Notes: generated by a model not told the origin, from the sequence alone. A stretch of DNA of 64,000 nt from Gentiana macrophylla (GCA_026214975.1 JAOBSW010000470.1:39325-103324), one strand, 5' to 3'. Numbered from the stretch's first letter, positions 22,991-35,255 are shown. Numbers and translations: made by a program.

Positions 22991-23497
22991 CGTAGACACA
23001 ATTACACCTCGAAGATCCACCAGGGAATGCCGTGGACCCGAAAGGTACACTGGCGTGTATCTCATGGAAGATGAGGACCCTAGAACTTATGAGGAGGTGC
23101 TGTTAAGGCACGACAAAGAGAAATGGCTCAAGCCATGAATTACGAGATGGAATCCATGAAGGACAACCGAGTTTGGAACTTAGTTGATCCGCTTTGAGGA
23201 ATAGTTCCCATAGGGTGTAAATGGGTCTTTAAGAGAAAGACCGACATGGAATGATAACGTGACCACCTACAAGGCTAGGTTGGTGGCAAAAGGTTATAAG
23301 CAAAGACAAGGAGTTGACTATGATGAAACCTTCTCGCTTTGTTGCCATGTTAAAATCCATTAGAATTTTGCTCGCTATTGCAAAGCATACCATGATTACG
23401 AAATCGCGGATGGATGTGAAAACAAGACTTTCCTTAACGGAAACTGTCGAGGAAGTGTATATGACACGACCGAGGTTTCACAACCAATGACGCCAGG
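22991..23497 (+). pseudogene. pol: copia-A integrase-RT junction and start of reverse transcriptase
   Basis: The region contains RRSTRECRGPERY near 23012 and the RT opening (EKWLKAMNYEMESM across a frame slip near 23134, then GCKWVFKRK and [10 protein letters not shown]). Several single-base breaks, for example at 23197 and 23255, leave no open frame longer than about 90 codons. Recognition rests on order and motifs shared with copia RT. Confidence 0.75.
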
Positions 23498-24352
23498 ATG
23501 GTGTGTAAACTGCAAAGATCCATTTATGGATTAAAGCAAGCTTCTCGGAGTTGGAATCTTCGCTTTGATGAGATAATCAAACAGTTTGATTTCATCAAGA
23601 ACGAAGATGAGCCCTGTGTTTACAAGAAGGTTAGTGGGAGTGCCATTGTGTTCTTAGTGCTTTATGTGGATGACATACTGCTCATAGGGAATGATGTGCC
23701 CATGTTACAATCAGTCAAAGCTTGGTTATCCAAGAACTTCTCCATGAAGGACTTGGGTGAGGCAGCCTATATTCTGGGAATAAAGATCTATAGAGATAGA
23801 TCTAAAAGGTTGCTTGGTCTGTCGCAATCCACCTACATAGACAAGATGCTGAAGAGATTCAGCATGGAGCAGTCCAAGAAAGGATTGCTGCCCATGTCAC
23901 ATGGGGTCTACCTGTCGAAGGGAATGAGTCCTAAGACAGAGGAGGAAAGGGCACAAATGAGTAAAGTCCCTTATGCTTCGGCAATTGGGTCTATCATGTA
24001 TGCCATGTTATGCACAAGACCAGACGTCTCGTACCCTCTTAGTATGACTAGTAGGTACCAGTCCAATCCAGGTGATGGTCACTGGATTGCTGTCAAAAAT
24101 ATCCTTAAGTACTTGAGACGTACTAGGGATATGTTCCTGGTTTTCGGGAACGATGATTTAGTATTGCGAGGTTACACAGATGCCAGTTTCCAAACTGACA
24201 AAGACGACTTCAAGTCACAATCTGGATTTGTTTTCACGCTTAACGGCGGAGCAGTGAGCTGGAAGAGTTCCAAGCGAGGAGACATCGCGGACTCTACAAC
24301 GGAAGCCGAATACATAGCAGCCTCGGAGGCGGCAAAGGAAGCATTTGGATGA
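23498..24352 (+). CDS. pol: copia-A reverse transcriptase and RNase H (open segment)
   Basis: This 284-codon stretch is the longest intact coding part of copia-A. It reads KLQRSIYGLKQASRSWN, then the RT active site LYVDDILLIGND near residue 57 (YVDD), GIKIYRDRSKRLLGLSQ, and RNase H motifs TDASFQTDKDD and DSTTEAEYIAAS near the end (Asp and Glu of the active site). A one- or two-base slip at about 24350 separates it from the final segment. The enzyme copies element RNA into DNA in the particle. The ATG is internal, not a real start. Confidence 0.92.
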   Translation: MVCKLQRSIYGLKQASRSWNLRFDEIIKQFDFIKNEDEPCVYKKVSGSAIVFLVLYVDDILLIGNDVPMLQSVKAWLSKNFSMKDLGEAAYILGIKIYRDRSKRLLGLSQSTYIDKMLKRFSMEQSKKGLLPMSHGVYLSKGMSPKTEEERAQMSKVPYASAIGSIMYAMLCTRPDVSYPLSMTSRYQSNPGDGHWIAVKNILKYLRRTRDMFLVFGNDDLVLRGYTDASFQTDKDDFKSQSGFVFTLNGGAVSWKSSKRGDIADSTTEAEYIAASEAAKEAFG

Positions 24353-24373
24353 AGAAGTTCATTCGAACTTGGT

Positions 24374-24643
24374 GTGGTTCCTCCATTGAAGGTCCAGCAC
24401 CTGCATCGTGATAATAATGGAGCGATATCTCAGTCAAAGGAACCAAGGTCTCATCAGAAGTCCAAACATGTGCTACGGCGCTATCACTTGATTAGAGAGA
24501 TAGTAGATAGAGGAGATGTAAAGATAGAGAAAGTCCACACGGATGATAACATAGCTGATCCGTTAACCAAGGCATTGTCTCAAGCTAAGCATGAGAAACA
24601 TGTTCACTTGCACGGGCTTAGGCATATGGGTGATTGGCTTTAG
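24374..24643 (+). CDS. pol: copia-A RNase H C-terminus (open segment)
   Basis: This segment continues RNase H after a frame slip: HRDNNGAISQSKEPR (active-site Asp), SKHVLRRYHLIREIV, DNIADPLTKAL, then the polyprotein stop at 24641-24643, twelve bases before the purine tract. The end position relative to the 3' LTR is usual for copia. Confidence 0.9.
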   Translation: MVPPLKVQHLHRDNNGAISQSKEPRSHQKSKHVLRRYHLIREIVDRGDVKIEKVHTDDNIADPLTKALSQAKHEKHVHLHGLRHMGDWL

Positions 24644-24657
24644 GCCAAGTGGGAGAT

Positions 24658-26473
24658 TGTTGGAAAGGTGTCCTAAACCCAATCGGTCGGACCGGATCCG
24701 ACCGGTCGGGTCATTTCTGATCTATTTAGTTCATGTAATAACTTTATTGTGATTAATAAAAGCACTTATGTTATTATATATTGTTTGTCTTCATATTATT
24801 TGTAGTATATATATAGTAACGCCCCTAGTATCGATCTCGTGATAGAGAAACCATGATAGTGATTATGGTTGATGAGATCTCTAATCACTATAACAAGGTT
24901 GGTACTTAAATGTCTCTAGTCTTACATATTATCAAATGGGACATTGATAGTATAATCGGACTAGCACGTATTGGATGTCTTCTATCTTTTAGAAGGTAGG
25001 GATAGATCTCGTCTATCGAAGTGTAGGGACACTTGGACTGTACGTGGACGTGTATTAGAGAATGCGACGTTAGGATCGACCCACTTACATTAAGTGTCAC
25101 ACTATGTGGCGGTTGTGTAATTATCCTTTTGACCGAGTCTTCATGGCATCACGGTGTGGATTGTCATGCTTTGACACTATTGAGATTTCTCCTAACCACG
25201 GGCGATCATGCGGTAGTGATTGGGTATGATATTGAAGCATCGCGGAGTATACATGATTGGTCGTCCGGGAATCGCGTATCCTATGATTGGGATCGAATAT
25301 CCGAAATGGCCTTCTTATAAGGAATGTCTCGCTCTCGAGAATCTTTGCAAAGTGGGAGTAAATGTGTTATTCCGAGAGAGCATGATATCCAGATTATAAG
25401 ATACGATCGTCAATGTATTGACACTAGAGATACGATCGTATGGATGTTATTATAGCGATAGGATTGTAAGTTACACGGTAACTGTTTCACATGAAAGGTA
25501 GTAGTCATTGCTTTTGACTCTTCCGATAATTGGGGGTCACGGTGTGTTGCTAGACGCTATCCCGTGATCGTTAGGTATGAAGGGCATTTTAGTAAATTGC
25601 ACTTTGTGTCTACGGCCAACATATTCGGAAGCCTATCGGGTCACACACATATGAACATCGAGTCGGATTAAAATGCGGTTATAGTTGATAACCAAATAAG
25701 GAAAGTTTATCTCTAGACTATAAAGGTTATAGTGGTAAATTAATATGGTGGTGTTTATTTATTATGAATAAATAAAATACAAGATATTAATTATATATAA
25801 ATTATATTAATTAAAGAATATTCCGGAAGTCAATTTATTGACTAAAGGGCGCCACTTTGAGTGTATGAGATACACTTGGATTGTGCACTTTAATTAATAA
25901 ATATTGCCATAATATTAATATAGGATATTAATTGATTTTGCAAAATAGATTTATGGTAATAAGATAATTATAATCAATATATGATATTGACAAAATATTA
26001 TAATTAAAGAGATAAATCAATCTAATTGATTTTCCTTATTTTATTAGAAAAGGTTTTCTTCTCCTCCACACTACATATGGGGCGCCACTTCCTCTATAAA
26101 AAGGAAGTGGGTGTCAAGCTCTTTTGTACAACACAATTGCAAGAGTTCATAATTCTTGTGTAAAATAGAGAGCTCTCCATAGTGAGTTTGTGAGGGAAGA
26201 AAAGGTCCGATCTAGCGACCGGAGTTTTTCTCGATAGCAATCCAAGGAGGATTCCAAGCGAGGGGTTCGTGTGGATTAGCGATAGAGGCCGGACGCGTGG
26301 GACGGCTTGTGCATTGAACTACTCTCCGTTGGCGGTCAAAGTGACGATCTTGTAGATCATCTAAGGTATAACCGTCAAACTACTTAACGTGTTTATTGCA
26401 TTAAACGAAGAACGATCTAGAAAAGGAAATCAAATTTTAAATTCCGCTGCGTTAAACTAGTGATTTCCTAATA
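24658..26473 (+). repeat. 3' LTR of copia-A
   Basis: 1816 bp, nearly identical to the 5' LTR. Differences are mostly one-base gains or losses in short runs, with few substitutions. The purine tract AAGTGGGAGAT precedes it, and the target duplication GGTGG follows. Confidence 0.93.
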
Positions 26474-26943
26474 GGTGGTTATCAAGAACAAGGTGGTCTG
26501 ACTGATGCTTATGAATCTATTCACAAGTGAGTCGACAAATTGACATAGTAGCTCTGTATATATTAGTTCTTGGATCCTTTTCCTATTACAATGTTCAGCC
26601 ATATATATAGGCAAAGGATAAGTCGGTTTAACCTAAGCAGGACAAGACATTTAGTTAAGACTAATTATACATGAGTTGACCGGAAAACTATTAGGATAAG
26701 ATCGGCGATAGCAGACTTGATAGTAGGTCGGACTCATATCTTCATTTGTCTTGATGTCATCAACTCGAAGCTTAGCCGGACTGATAATATGGATAGCCTC
26801 CACTGTGTCCGAGGTGCAGGAGTGGAGATGTGTCCGGCTTATTGACTGCAGACATACGGGATGGAGGCCCATGATCAGTTGTTGGGCTTGGAATCAAGCC
26901 AAATCTAGATGCTCGGATTCCAATCCAGATCAGGTATATCAAT

Positions 26944-27650
26944 GGCCCCTTACTCTGTGCCTTGCATGTCAGTCGAGGCTGAGAGTAGAGTTCAAAGAAG
27001 CAGTAGAGAACCGTACCCTATTGTGGTCGTTTGTGACAGAGAGATGCCGATAATGGCTATCAGGCTTAAATCAGTGTTGATATCATGTTGCGAATTATTG
27101 ACGTTATGCTGTGCATTGTAGCGGACAGGCTTAGATTCTATGCTATGGAGCGAGAGGGCTTACATGCCGATAATGGTTATCGGGCTTGAATCAGTAATGA
27201 TATCGCGTTGCGAATTACTGATGTATGATGTGCATTGTAGTGAACAGGTTTAGATGCCGTGCTATGGAGCGAACGGGCTTACATGCCGATAATGGCTATC
27301 AAGCTTGAATCAGTGTTGATATCGCGTTGCAAATTACTGATGTATGCTGTGCATTATAGCGAACAGACTTAGATGCTGTGCTTTGGAGCGAATGGGCTTG
27401 GATGGCCGTAAGCCGAGGCTGTGAGCCATTTTGAGTTGAGGCCATAAGCCAGAGCATAAGGAGAAAGCAGTTAACCAAATTGGATAGAGGTCGCATCGGT
27501 TCGCAAAATGTCACGTCGGTTGTATTAGTGACATGACGTTTGACATGAAACGCCGTGTCTTCTAATTGGCTGAGGGATATCTTAAACTGTTCCTAGTAAT
27601 AATTATTTTTGAATTTCAAATCCGAATCGACGCTTCCCTCCAATTTCATG
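26944..27650 (-). other. Tat 3' UTR (minus strand)
   Basis: On the minus strand this lies between the antisense gene's promoter and the 3' LTR. It starts beside the purine tract (AAGGGGCCAT at 26944-26953) and contains a tandem repeat. It has no supported gene. Confidence 0.6.
27044..27402. repeat. 120-bp tandem repeat, three copies, in Tat 3' UTR
   Basis: Units start at 27044, 27164 and 27283 (ATGCCGATAATGG) and share TTGATATC or TGATATCGCGTTGCG, TGTGCATT and TATGGAGCGA. Copies differ from each other by substitutions, so the array is not brand new. Tandem arrays at this place are known in Tat-lineage elements and can seed satellite DNA. Confidence 0.85.
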
Positions 27651-27652
27651 CC

Positions 27653-28143
27653 TATAAATAGGGGTTTTCTCCCCCACTTTTACACTTTTCCTCTTTCTAA
27701 AATATTTTCCTGCAAGTGAGGCGAGAGGATTCCAGAAAGAGCAAGTGATTTCTGGTGAGAGTTGGCAGTTTCCGTCCGTTTGTTCAAGCTTTCCTCCCAT
27801 TTCAGGTATGATTCCATTATGTTCTTCCTTTGATTTCAATGGTGTCTTTCTTTTGTTTGAGGCTTATTTGATAGAAATGTTGTAGAAATTTAGGACCCCT
27901 TGAATTTTAGTCTTAAATTTGAGACATTGTTCCTCTATATGCATGAGTCCTTTTGATTACTCCCAAATATTCATCCTTTCCTGGAGATAGATATATGACA
28001 TGAGGGTTTATGGGGTTTCTCAGGGTTCATTTACTTTCTAGAGAAACGGAGGGGCGAGGTGTCGGGGTGTGATTATACTCACCTCAGCCCGACTTCCATG
28101 TCTAAGCGATTAACTATTCCACCTCGCCTAGTGTTTTTCCAGG
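27653..28143 (+). promoter_or_regulatory. Promoter and 5' UTR with probable intron of the antisense gene
   Basis: A TATA box TATAAATA (27653-27660) is followed by a pyrimidine-rich start region. A GT donor in TTTCAGGTATGA (27806) and a TTTTTCCAG acceptor (28142) would remove a 337-base intron just before the ATG at 28144. The promoter and splice sites are seen as motifs; their use is inferred. Confidence 0.55.
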
Positions 28144-28392
28144 ATGTCCTCAGAATCACATACCCAATTGGATGAAGAAGTCCGCGCTGCTGTCGGTTAT
28201 GGCTCGGAGGAGGTCAACATCAGCGACCAAGAAGAGGTAGTTGAAGAGGAGATAGCCGACGATGAGGCAGATGAGCCTGACTCTAACGATGAGAAGGTCG
28301 AGGTATCGGTGAGGGTGCACCCGGAGGCGAGGTCGACGATCAAGACCAAGCAAAGTTGAGCAGTCTTAATGATAAAATCCAAGGGGTAGTGA
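28144..28392 (+). CDS. aORF first coding part (acidic N-terminus)
   Basis: ATG at 28144 opens a frame rich in Glu and Asp, ending at a stop near 28359. A one-base shift before that would continue as DQAKLSSLNDK into the sequence now beyond copia-C. The protein has no catalytic motif that I recognise. The start is chosen because it directly follows a splice-acceptor-like TTTTTCCAG. Confidence 0.5.
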
Positions 28393-30152
28393 TGCTGTAT
28401 ATACAGAAACCCAAATCCGGATCCGATCCATAATTGGATCGTCAGATCTGATTCACAGCACCGATCAAGACGCTCGATCATGCACAGTGGAAGCTATTAA
28501 TTGAAATTCGTTTTTTGATTTTACCACGATATGATTCGCATAATAAATTAATCTACAAGAAGTTTAGTAGATTTACCCCAACCGGAGAGAAGCCGTGATC
28601 TTCCGGATTGTATCTCCAAGCGACGACTGGTGGACGTCGATACTCGTAGTAGAACCTCCTCAAATATGCTTAAGAAAAACCCTACTTTTTCTTCTCTCAA
28701 TGGCAAAGACGAGAAAAAAAAATTTCTCTATTTTATTCAAAAATAGGCGTCGCCTATTTTGCCTAAAAATGGCGTTGGTTTTTGTTCCAAATTTTGTGTT
28801 TGGAGAAACTCTCCTTTTATAAGAAAATAACTAATAATTTGAGAGTTTATCTTTTACACACAAATTTATCCCTTTTTGGAAAATAAAACCTTTATCCAAA
28901 AGAATTTTTTTTCCAATTTATCCAATAAGAAAACCTATTTCTTATTTATAATTATTTAACACATAAATAATTATATTATCCATATTACAATTAATTAGGA
29001 GAAGATTTCTTTTCCCAAAACCAAATAAATGTGGTCCTTTTTTCTTTGCCATTTGGGATCATAGAAAATGTCTTTTCTATATTACATATTATCACCTAAT
29101 AAATAATATCTGCATATTCATTAAATAGACCAACTATTTAATTTATTCTCAAGGTTCTACAAAACGAGAAAACACTCGCGTGTTAGGAGCCAACCCGGGG
29201 ACCATGGACCTATAACCAGTAGCTACAATAAATTGAATAAAATATTCATCAAACATAATATTTCTACTCAACTTATTAATTCCGGAATTACGCCACCATA
29301 AATTCGAAATTGAACTCTATCGATTATAGATATAACTTATTCTCAGAAAGTCGAGTCAATAAGTGTCCATTGATATAATCATTACATGCAGACTAACCCT
29401 CCATAGACTATCCGATCCATAAACCTTCTTCACTACATCTTATCCTTATTTACCATTAACCCACTAGTGATCAATTAGTTCATAACCAATACGAACTCGG
29501 CCGATCGATCAGTTTCTAGGATCAACAAATAAGGGGATTGTCTTTCTACTTCCCACAGGAAGGAATGGATTCTGTATCTATGAGACACACACTCCTCACT
29601 CATTCCATAATAGTGCCAACGTGAAAGTGAATCGGACTGCGCCTCTTAGCGATCCTTAATGAACACATCAAACCATATCTTGAAACAAGCAGGTGTCTGT
29701 AATCACTTCAGGATTAAGGTTAATCCATATACAATCATCTTGTGCTTTAATAAGATTTCTCAATCACGGAATTATATGAGATATGCAGATTAAATCGGTC
29801 CAGTCCTATATGCCTACATCATATATAAATGCCCCACTTAGATAACCAATGTCGACGGTCCGGATAAGACGGTCACACCATAAAGTGTTCTGGGCGCATT
29901 AATGGTGGTTTAATCAATAGACCCCATACTTTGATTAAGTTCACCACAGACTAATAGTTCAAGTGTATCACCATAAACTTAATCCTCATGTGTGACACAC
30001 ACTAAGTTATATGGCTACATATGATGCGACTTGGGGTTTTCAGCAGTGTATTACTTACTAGCACGAAGCAAGTAATAAGATGAGAATAAATCTGTCACTT
30101 ATTAATTATAAAAACAATTACATAAATTGTCTTTCGGGCGCTACTTCCAACA
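28393..30152 (-). repeat. 3' LTR of copia-C
   Basis: 1760 bp. On the minus strand it starts TGTTGGAAGTAGCGCCCG and ends with CTGTATATACAGCA. A TATA-like TTATAAAAGGAG occurs at 28812-28823 (minus strand). It aligns along its length with 50183-51961. Confidence 0.88.
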
Positions 30153-30247
30153 ATCTCCCACTTGCCCGTATAGACAAGCAACAATTGTCCTTCAGGCACT
30201 ACATCCAACAATCTCCCACTTGCCCGTAAAGACAAGCAACAATTGTT
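30131..30247. repeat. Duplicated LTR edge and purine tract
   Basis: A phrase of about 57 bases containing CCAACAATCTCCCACTTG is present twice in tandem (about 30131-30187 and 30189-30247) with few differences (CTACTTCC against CTACATCC). The first copy spans the true LTR edge; the second lies inside the element. Confidence 0.75.
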
Positions 30248-33200
30248 TTTAGTGCACCACACCCTTATTCTATCTATCCAAAACATTATCCCACTTGTTC
30301 TAAAGCATATGAGACACATCTCCCAATTTCATACCCGCCAAGCGCTTATCAGTGACATTAGATGCCACGCGTCTTCGTAAACTGATCAGCTACGTTGTCG
30401 GCTTGAGGTGATCTTTAGGATCGAAACGTCGCCTTTCTGCATGGTCTGTCTGATCAGGGGGTACTTTGTCAATATGCTTTTGACCACTTGTGATTGCGAA
30501 GATCATTTGAATGAGCTACCTCTCAACTGTTTTCATAGTAAAATGGCATCGGCTCATCGAGACCTGGAATCACTTCCCGATCCAACAAAGAACTTCTCAA
30601 GCCACAGTGCCTCTTTAGCTGCTCCAAAAGCTAGTATGTATTCGACTAACAAACTCAAATTAGCAGTGCTGGATTGCTCCAAACTCTAGCTCCATCACTA
30701 TGAAAAAACACTGAGCCCGAGATCAATTAAAGATCATCCTTAATATGACTGTAAGTCAGAATCAGTGTAGTCAATAATACTCAGGTATGCAACTGAATAT
30801 AGACATATATTAGTCCTCGTTCTCCGAAGGTACTTGAGGATGTAATATATTGCTACTCAATGTTTGAATCCTTGATTCGACTGTTATTGACTTTTAATAA
30901 CCTGACTTTCTCTATCCAAAAGAGAATCTATCCCATTTTCTCTATATCCGAAGATTGAGAGAATTATTCCATGAGGGGTTGGGTAGGAAACCTCTCGTTG
31001 AATCTAGCATTCAAAAATGCATCATCATCTTAACAATAAGATGATGGAAAACTGCCACAACTTGTTCTCATGAATTCAACCGAATCGATTTCCAAGAATA
31101 TAGTCTACATCTCTGGTTCAGAGAAGTTTGGCTCGTCAGTTCCTGACTTCAGATAACACACTCATGTTGTTCTCAACAGTTGCAGTGTCACATTTATGAA
31201 CACCTATAATCACTAATTTACCAACATTGATTCTAGTCAAGTTCATATATTTAAAACATATGACTTTTAATGCCTTGGAGGTTTGCTTTAACCCACCAAT
31301 GGATATAAGCATAGGTAGTCAATCTGTCATTGGATTTAAGTTAAAACCCTTCTGTTCTGAATGAATTCAAGCTCCGGTGTACGGCAAGAAGGTTTCAGGG
31401 CATCACCCCTAATAATATTTCTGCTTTCCATGGAGTCAAGAAAGGCTGAGTGGTGAGAAATTTTCAGGGCATCACCCCTATTAAACCATCCACTTGTCAG
31501 GGAATTACCCCTAGACCACTTACCTTTGCTTTGAAAGATAAAATTTCTCATTCATTCATCTCTTCTTCATGTAGATCCAATTACTCTCACTGGGTCTGAG
31601 ACTCTCAGGTGGTTCTACAAGATTGTTAACAGAACTGGAGTGCCAAAACTCCATTTACAGGTTTATGTCTTTAAACCAACCTCTATTTATCAGAATCCTA
31701 TACAGTCCTACCAGAGGACCATAGGTTATCAATCACCCCCAACAGACTATAAATTCTACATAATCATAATGAGTCAATAGTTAAGCCATACTCTCAATGC
31801 ATTTGGGTGGTTCGATATTCTTATCTGGTGCAGTAGTATTTATCTACATAAACCCCAACAACCAATGTTGGATGTGGTCTGATTGAATCAGATAGTAACT
31901 CCTCCTTGAGTAACTTTACTTCAAGGTCCAAGGTTGTTATTTAAACATTCTTTCAGAAAGGCTGTGACAGTATAACAGTCACTACCCGATCTTAAGAATC
32001 TTATAACTAACATTTACTCATTGCATTAAGATATTTCATGATTAGTCACCATCTGAACGTGTATGCAAAATCTCCAGTCCTACCTTCAATCATAAATGCT
32101 AAATGCCTCTATTTGCGGAAGTGGAGTGAATTTACTTCATTTTTTATCAACAAATTCATAAGCATCTTCTAGGTAGACTTCTTGATATTACATAAGAATC
32201 TATACCGTTATTTTGTAGTCAATAGCTTAACTGAGTTAAGCAGTGTAATGTAACATATCAATAACTATACAAGGCAATACATGGTTTATCCTTTCATTGA
32301 AATCGTTTCACTCGGAGGCAGGCCAAGCATCAGTGTCAAAACCATGCAATAGCCTATATCTGAGCATGGAATACTCGTTTCTCTGGTAAAATCAGAGATT
32401 CCTCCAAATATTTAGATAAACTATTCGGCGCTTCGAGTAGTCATTAGACAAATTGTCTACCACTCAAAACCTTACACTAGCTTGTATCTTACATAAGACC
32501 CCGAAGGTCAATATGAACAAGCTGTGATATTTCTTCAGCTCTATTACCTTTTCCTAATTGAAAAGGTTACTTAGTCATTTTTCCTTTGAGATAGTGTTCT
32601 TAGACTGGGAGATATGAATCACCCTTAGCTAGTCTTAAGATCTTATCTTTAGGATATATGCACTAAACAATAGATGTTGAAGAATCATTTATCTTAATAT
32701 GGAAACCAATTGTCTAAATAGTTTATGACGTGTTATATATACCTTTTTAGCATTACATAGTGGTTCTGACTTTATCAAACAAAAGTGCGAGTCTCGGAAT
32801 CGTATACAAATGTCATATTCACTTTCTATAAGACAATTATGTAATCGATGTGAAAGTGAATCCATTTGTTACAACGAATCTGAAAACATAAAATAAATTT
32901 CTGCGATATTCAGGGATTAAAATCCGAAATTTGTTCCTTATATCAATCCCATTATCTTAGCTGAAATAACTGCCCGTTGCCTACTCTTCATCATGAATGC
33001 CCAGCTACCCTGTTCTTACAAAAGAACTTTAGCTTCTGAGTCAATTTATTCGATTAAGAAAGTCTCTAAGGATTCATAGGTTAGTGATCCGAAATCACTT
33101 TCCTTATCCTATATTTTCTTTTATTAATATTTCGGTTTAGCCTTTAACTTATTTAGTTAGATGACTTGCACTTGTAGAAATTTACATTTCCATTCTTGGC

Positions 33201-34960
33201 TTTCTTTAAAGGAAATGGACGTGACTATCAGTTCATTTGAGTAGATACTACTCGTGAACTGTGGGATGTCTAGTGAGATTGATACCAAATCATTCTCGTC
33301 ATCTTTGAACTAATTTTGTTTTGTCGCTCGTTCAACCCAAGTGACAGCAGTGACATACTTATAAATGTCACTTAAGTTTGTAGACTCAAGAGGAACATCC
33401 TTTTCCGAAAAAATTAATTTGCATTCTCGATTTATGAGTTCAACGTTCTTGTAACTTTTCCACTTTTACTAAGTCGTTACTAGTCAATTTACGTATTTAG
33501 CAGTTGAGATGACAGAAATAAAATCAAATTATACACCACAACAAATAATAATTTTAGGAATTATAAACGTTATGTCATGCATGCAGTTTATCCTACCATT
33601 CCAAGGATTTAATCTCACACCTCAGTGCCGCCGCCGGGTAGGTCAAAGAGGTGACAATTAAATTGAGACAATCTCTCTCAACAATTAACTGAGAATCAGA
33701 CATCCCGATTTAATTGTTGATTACCTACCTTTTTCAGCCAAGATATCTCCAAAAATACCCTTTAGAGTATGACCTACTGTTTCAGATTTTTAAATAGACC
33801 CCGAGTATGCCGCCGATGGGTAGGTCAGTGATCCGACGAGTACTCAAAATCCTATCCTTTCGGAAACCAAGCCTTGAATTTTGATAGCGGTGAAGGCCAT
33901 CTGAATGGGGCCGAAATCAAAGCGGCACGAGGCGTCACCATTCTCTAACGGTGCTTGTGTCAACAGTAGAGGCCGAGGGGTCGGTTGTCACCTTCCGCGC
34001 TCCCACTCGTTATTTTGAAAATTAGGTAGTCTCATTAGGATTTTAGAATTTTCTAATAATCCAAAAACAATAGATCATGAATATTTAATTTAATCCTCCC
34101 ACTAGTTTATCGGTTTCAAATACCGTCTAAGTAGTGTCACTATATTCACGATTTTCCAATTTTGGCTTAAAATTCCTTTGTGTAGACACTACACAAATAA
34201 AATTCACCAAGAATTTTATAATCCTAATACATTAGGACTTATTAATTTCTCAATAATTTGAAAACAATAAATCATGAAATTTAAAGCTCCCACTAGTTTA
34301 TCGGTTCCAAATACCGTCTAACTAGTGACACTATATTCATGATTTTCCAATTTATCGATCATTTAGAAAATCACTTGTGTAGACACTACACAATTAAAAT
34401 TCACCAAAGAATTTAATAGTCCTAATAATGTCATGATAAAAAATTTGGATCTCGGAATTTTTCCAATAATCCGAAAACAATAAAACATGAAAAGCAATCA
34501 CCAACTTATCGGTTCCAAATACCGTCTAGTTAGTGTCCATCTTTTCACGTTTTTCCAAATTTCGGATATTAAAATCCTTTTATGAAGACACTACATAATT
34601 GAAATTCTCAAAGAATTTAGATCCCAAAAACAAATTTACCAAGTAAATTTTAGTTTTATCATGTGAATTTTCTATCCAAATAAAATTCTGTTTCCTTTAA
34701 TTAATTTAATTTATTATTAATCTAAATTAATTATCTTTTTCATACATGTCTAATTAATGTCAAAATTAATTTTCTACATGTATGCATATGCTAGGAGTGG
34801 AATTCATGAATATGATGCATGACATGGTTATATCACATAAATAATCACATAAGAAAATAAATGCGAAAAATATACCACTGAGATGGACCGTTGGTACCCC
34901 CGTATCTAATTTATAAAATTAAAATTAAATAAATAAATAAACCCTACGTTTAAAGGATTT
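30153..34960 (-). pseudogene. copia-C decayed pol and gag interior
   Basis: This minus-strand interior has no open frame over about 95 codons. RNase H is still readable near its end (30360-30720, minus): EYILAFGAAKEALWLEKF and KYPLIRQTMQKGDVSILK. Farther right, homology could not be read by eye, though position implies RT, integrase, protease and gag. The portion around 33600-34960 resembles an untranslated leader, with CCGCCG and GGTAGGTCA phrases like those in copia-A's leader. Treat domain limits here as unknown. Confidence 0.55.
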
Positions 34961-35034
34961 ACTAATCTCTTATCAGATCCAGCCGCCGCTCTGTATAACA
35001 ATTTTCCGCCCCGTTCCTATAACCAAACACCTCC

Positions 35035-35194
35035 TAGCTGACTTGGTAAGATGCTCTCTTCTTTCTTGTCTTCTTTCCACTACGGCAGCCCGGTTTCGAA
35101 TCCTGGCTGCTGTTCTTTTTTTCTTTATAAAACTAAACCTTTTACTGGAAAAAAATTTGTATAAAAGCGCGTCCCGGAGGGGGGGTCGAACTTG
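35035..35194. other. tRNA-like A/B boxes (possible SINE relic) in copia-C leader
   Basis: TAGCTGACTTGGTAAGATGC (35035-35054) fits a pol III A box, and GGTTTCGAATCC (35092-35103) fits a B box at a tRNA-like distance. A second B-box-like AAGTTCGACCCCC lies on the minus strand at 35181-35194. No cloverleaf closes properly, so this is not a working tRNA gene; a tRNA-derived SINE or chance match is possible. Confidence 0.3.
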
Positions 35195-35255
35195 GGTCTT
35201 CAGTTTGCGAATCTTGCATCTCCACGACATGGATGTCACTCAAGCTTGTGATGAT

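Larger units (their letters stand above)
16971..26473 (+). mobile_element. Complete Ty1/copia element, copia-A
   Basis: 9503 bp with LTRs 16971-18783 and 24658-26473, and a perfect 5-bp duplication GGTGG (16966-16970 and 26474-26478). A primer site TGGTATCGGAGCCAGG follows the 5' LTR, and AAGTGGGAGAT precedes the 3' LTR. The domain order gag, protease, integrase, RT, RNase H is that of copia. The LTRs are nearly identical, so insertion was recent relative to its surroundings. Long LTRs, a long leader and the gag start recall BARE/Angela-type elements, though I hold the lineage loosely. Frame breaks make it non-functional as written. Confidence 0.93.
16878..26943 (-). repeat. 3' LTR of the Tat element, split by copia-A
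   Basis: Without copia-A the LTR is about 558 bp: 16878-16970 joined to 26479-26943. On the minus strand it starts TGATATACCTGATC after the purine tract AAGGGGCCAT and ends CTTACTATATCA, so TGATATA and TATATCA pair as inverted ends. A TATA-like CTATATATATGG lies at 26600-26611 (minus). The left edge follows the end of the F element directly, so the Tat element landed at that LTR edge or the reverse. Confidence 0.65.

Noticed and set aside
28380..30150. Possible host gene on the basis of dense short frames
   Set aside because: The whole stretch aligns with 50183-51961 as an LTR pair with matching AGTGA flanks.
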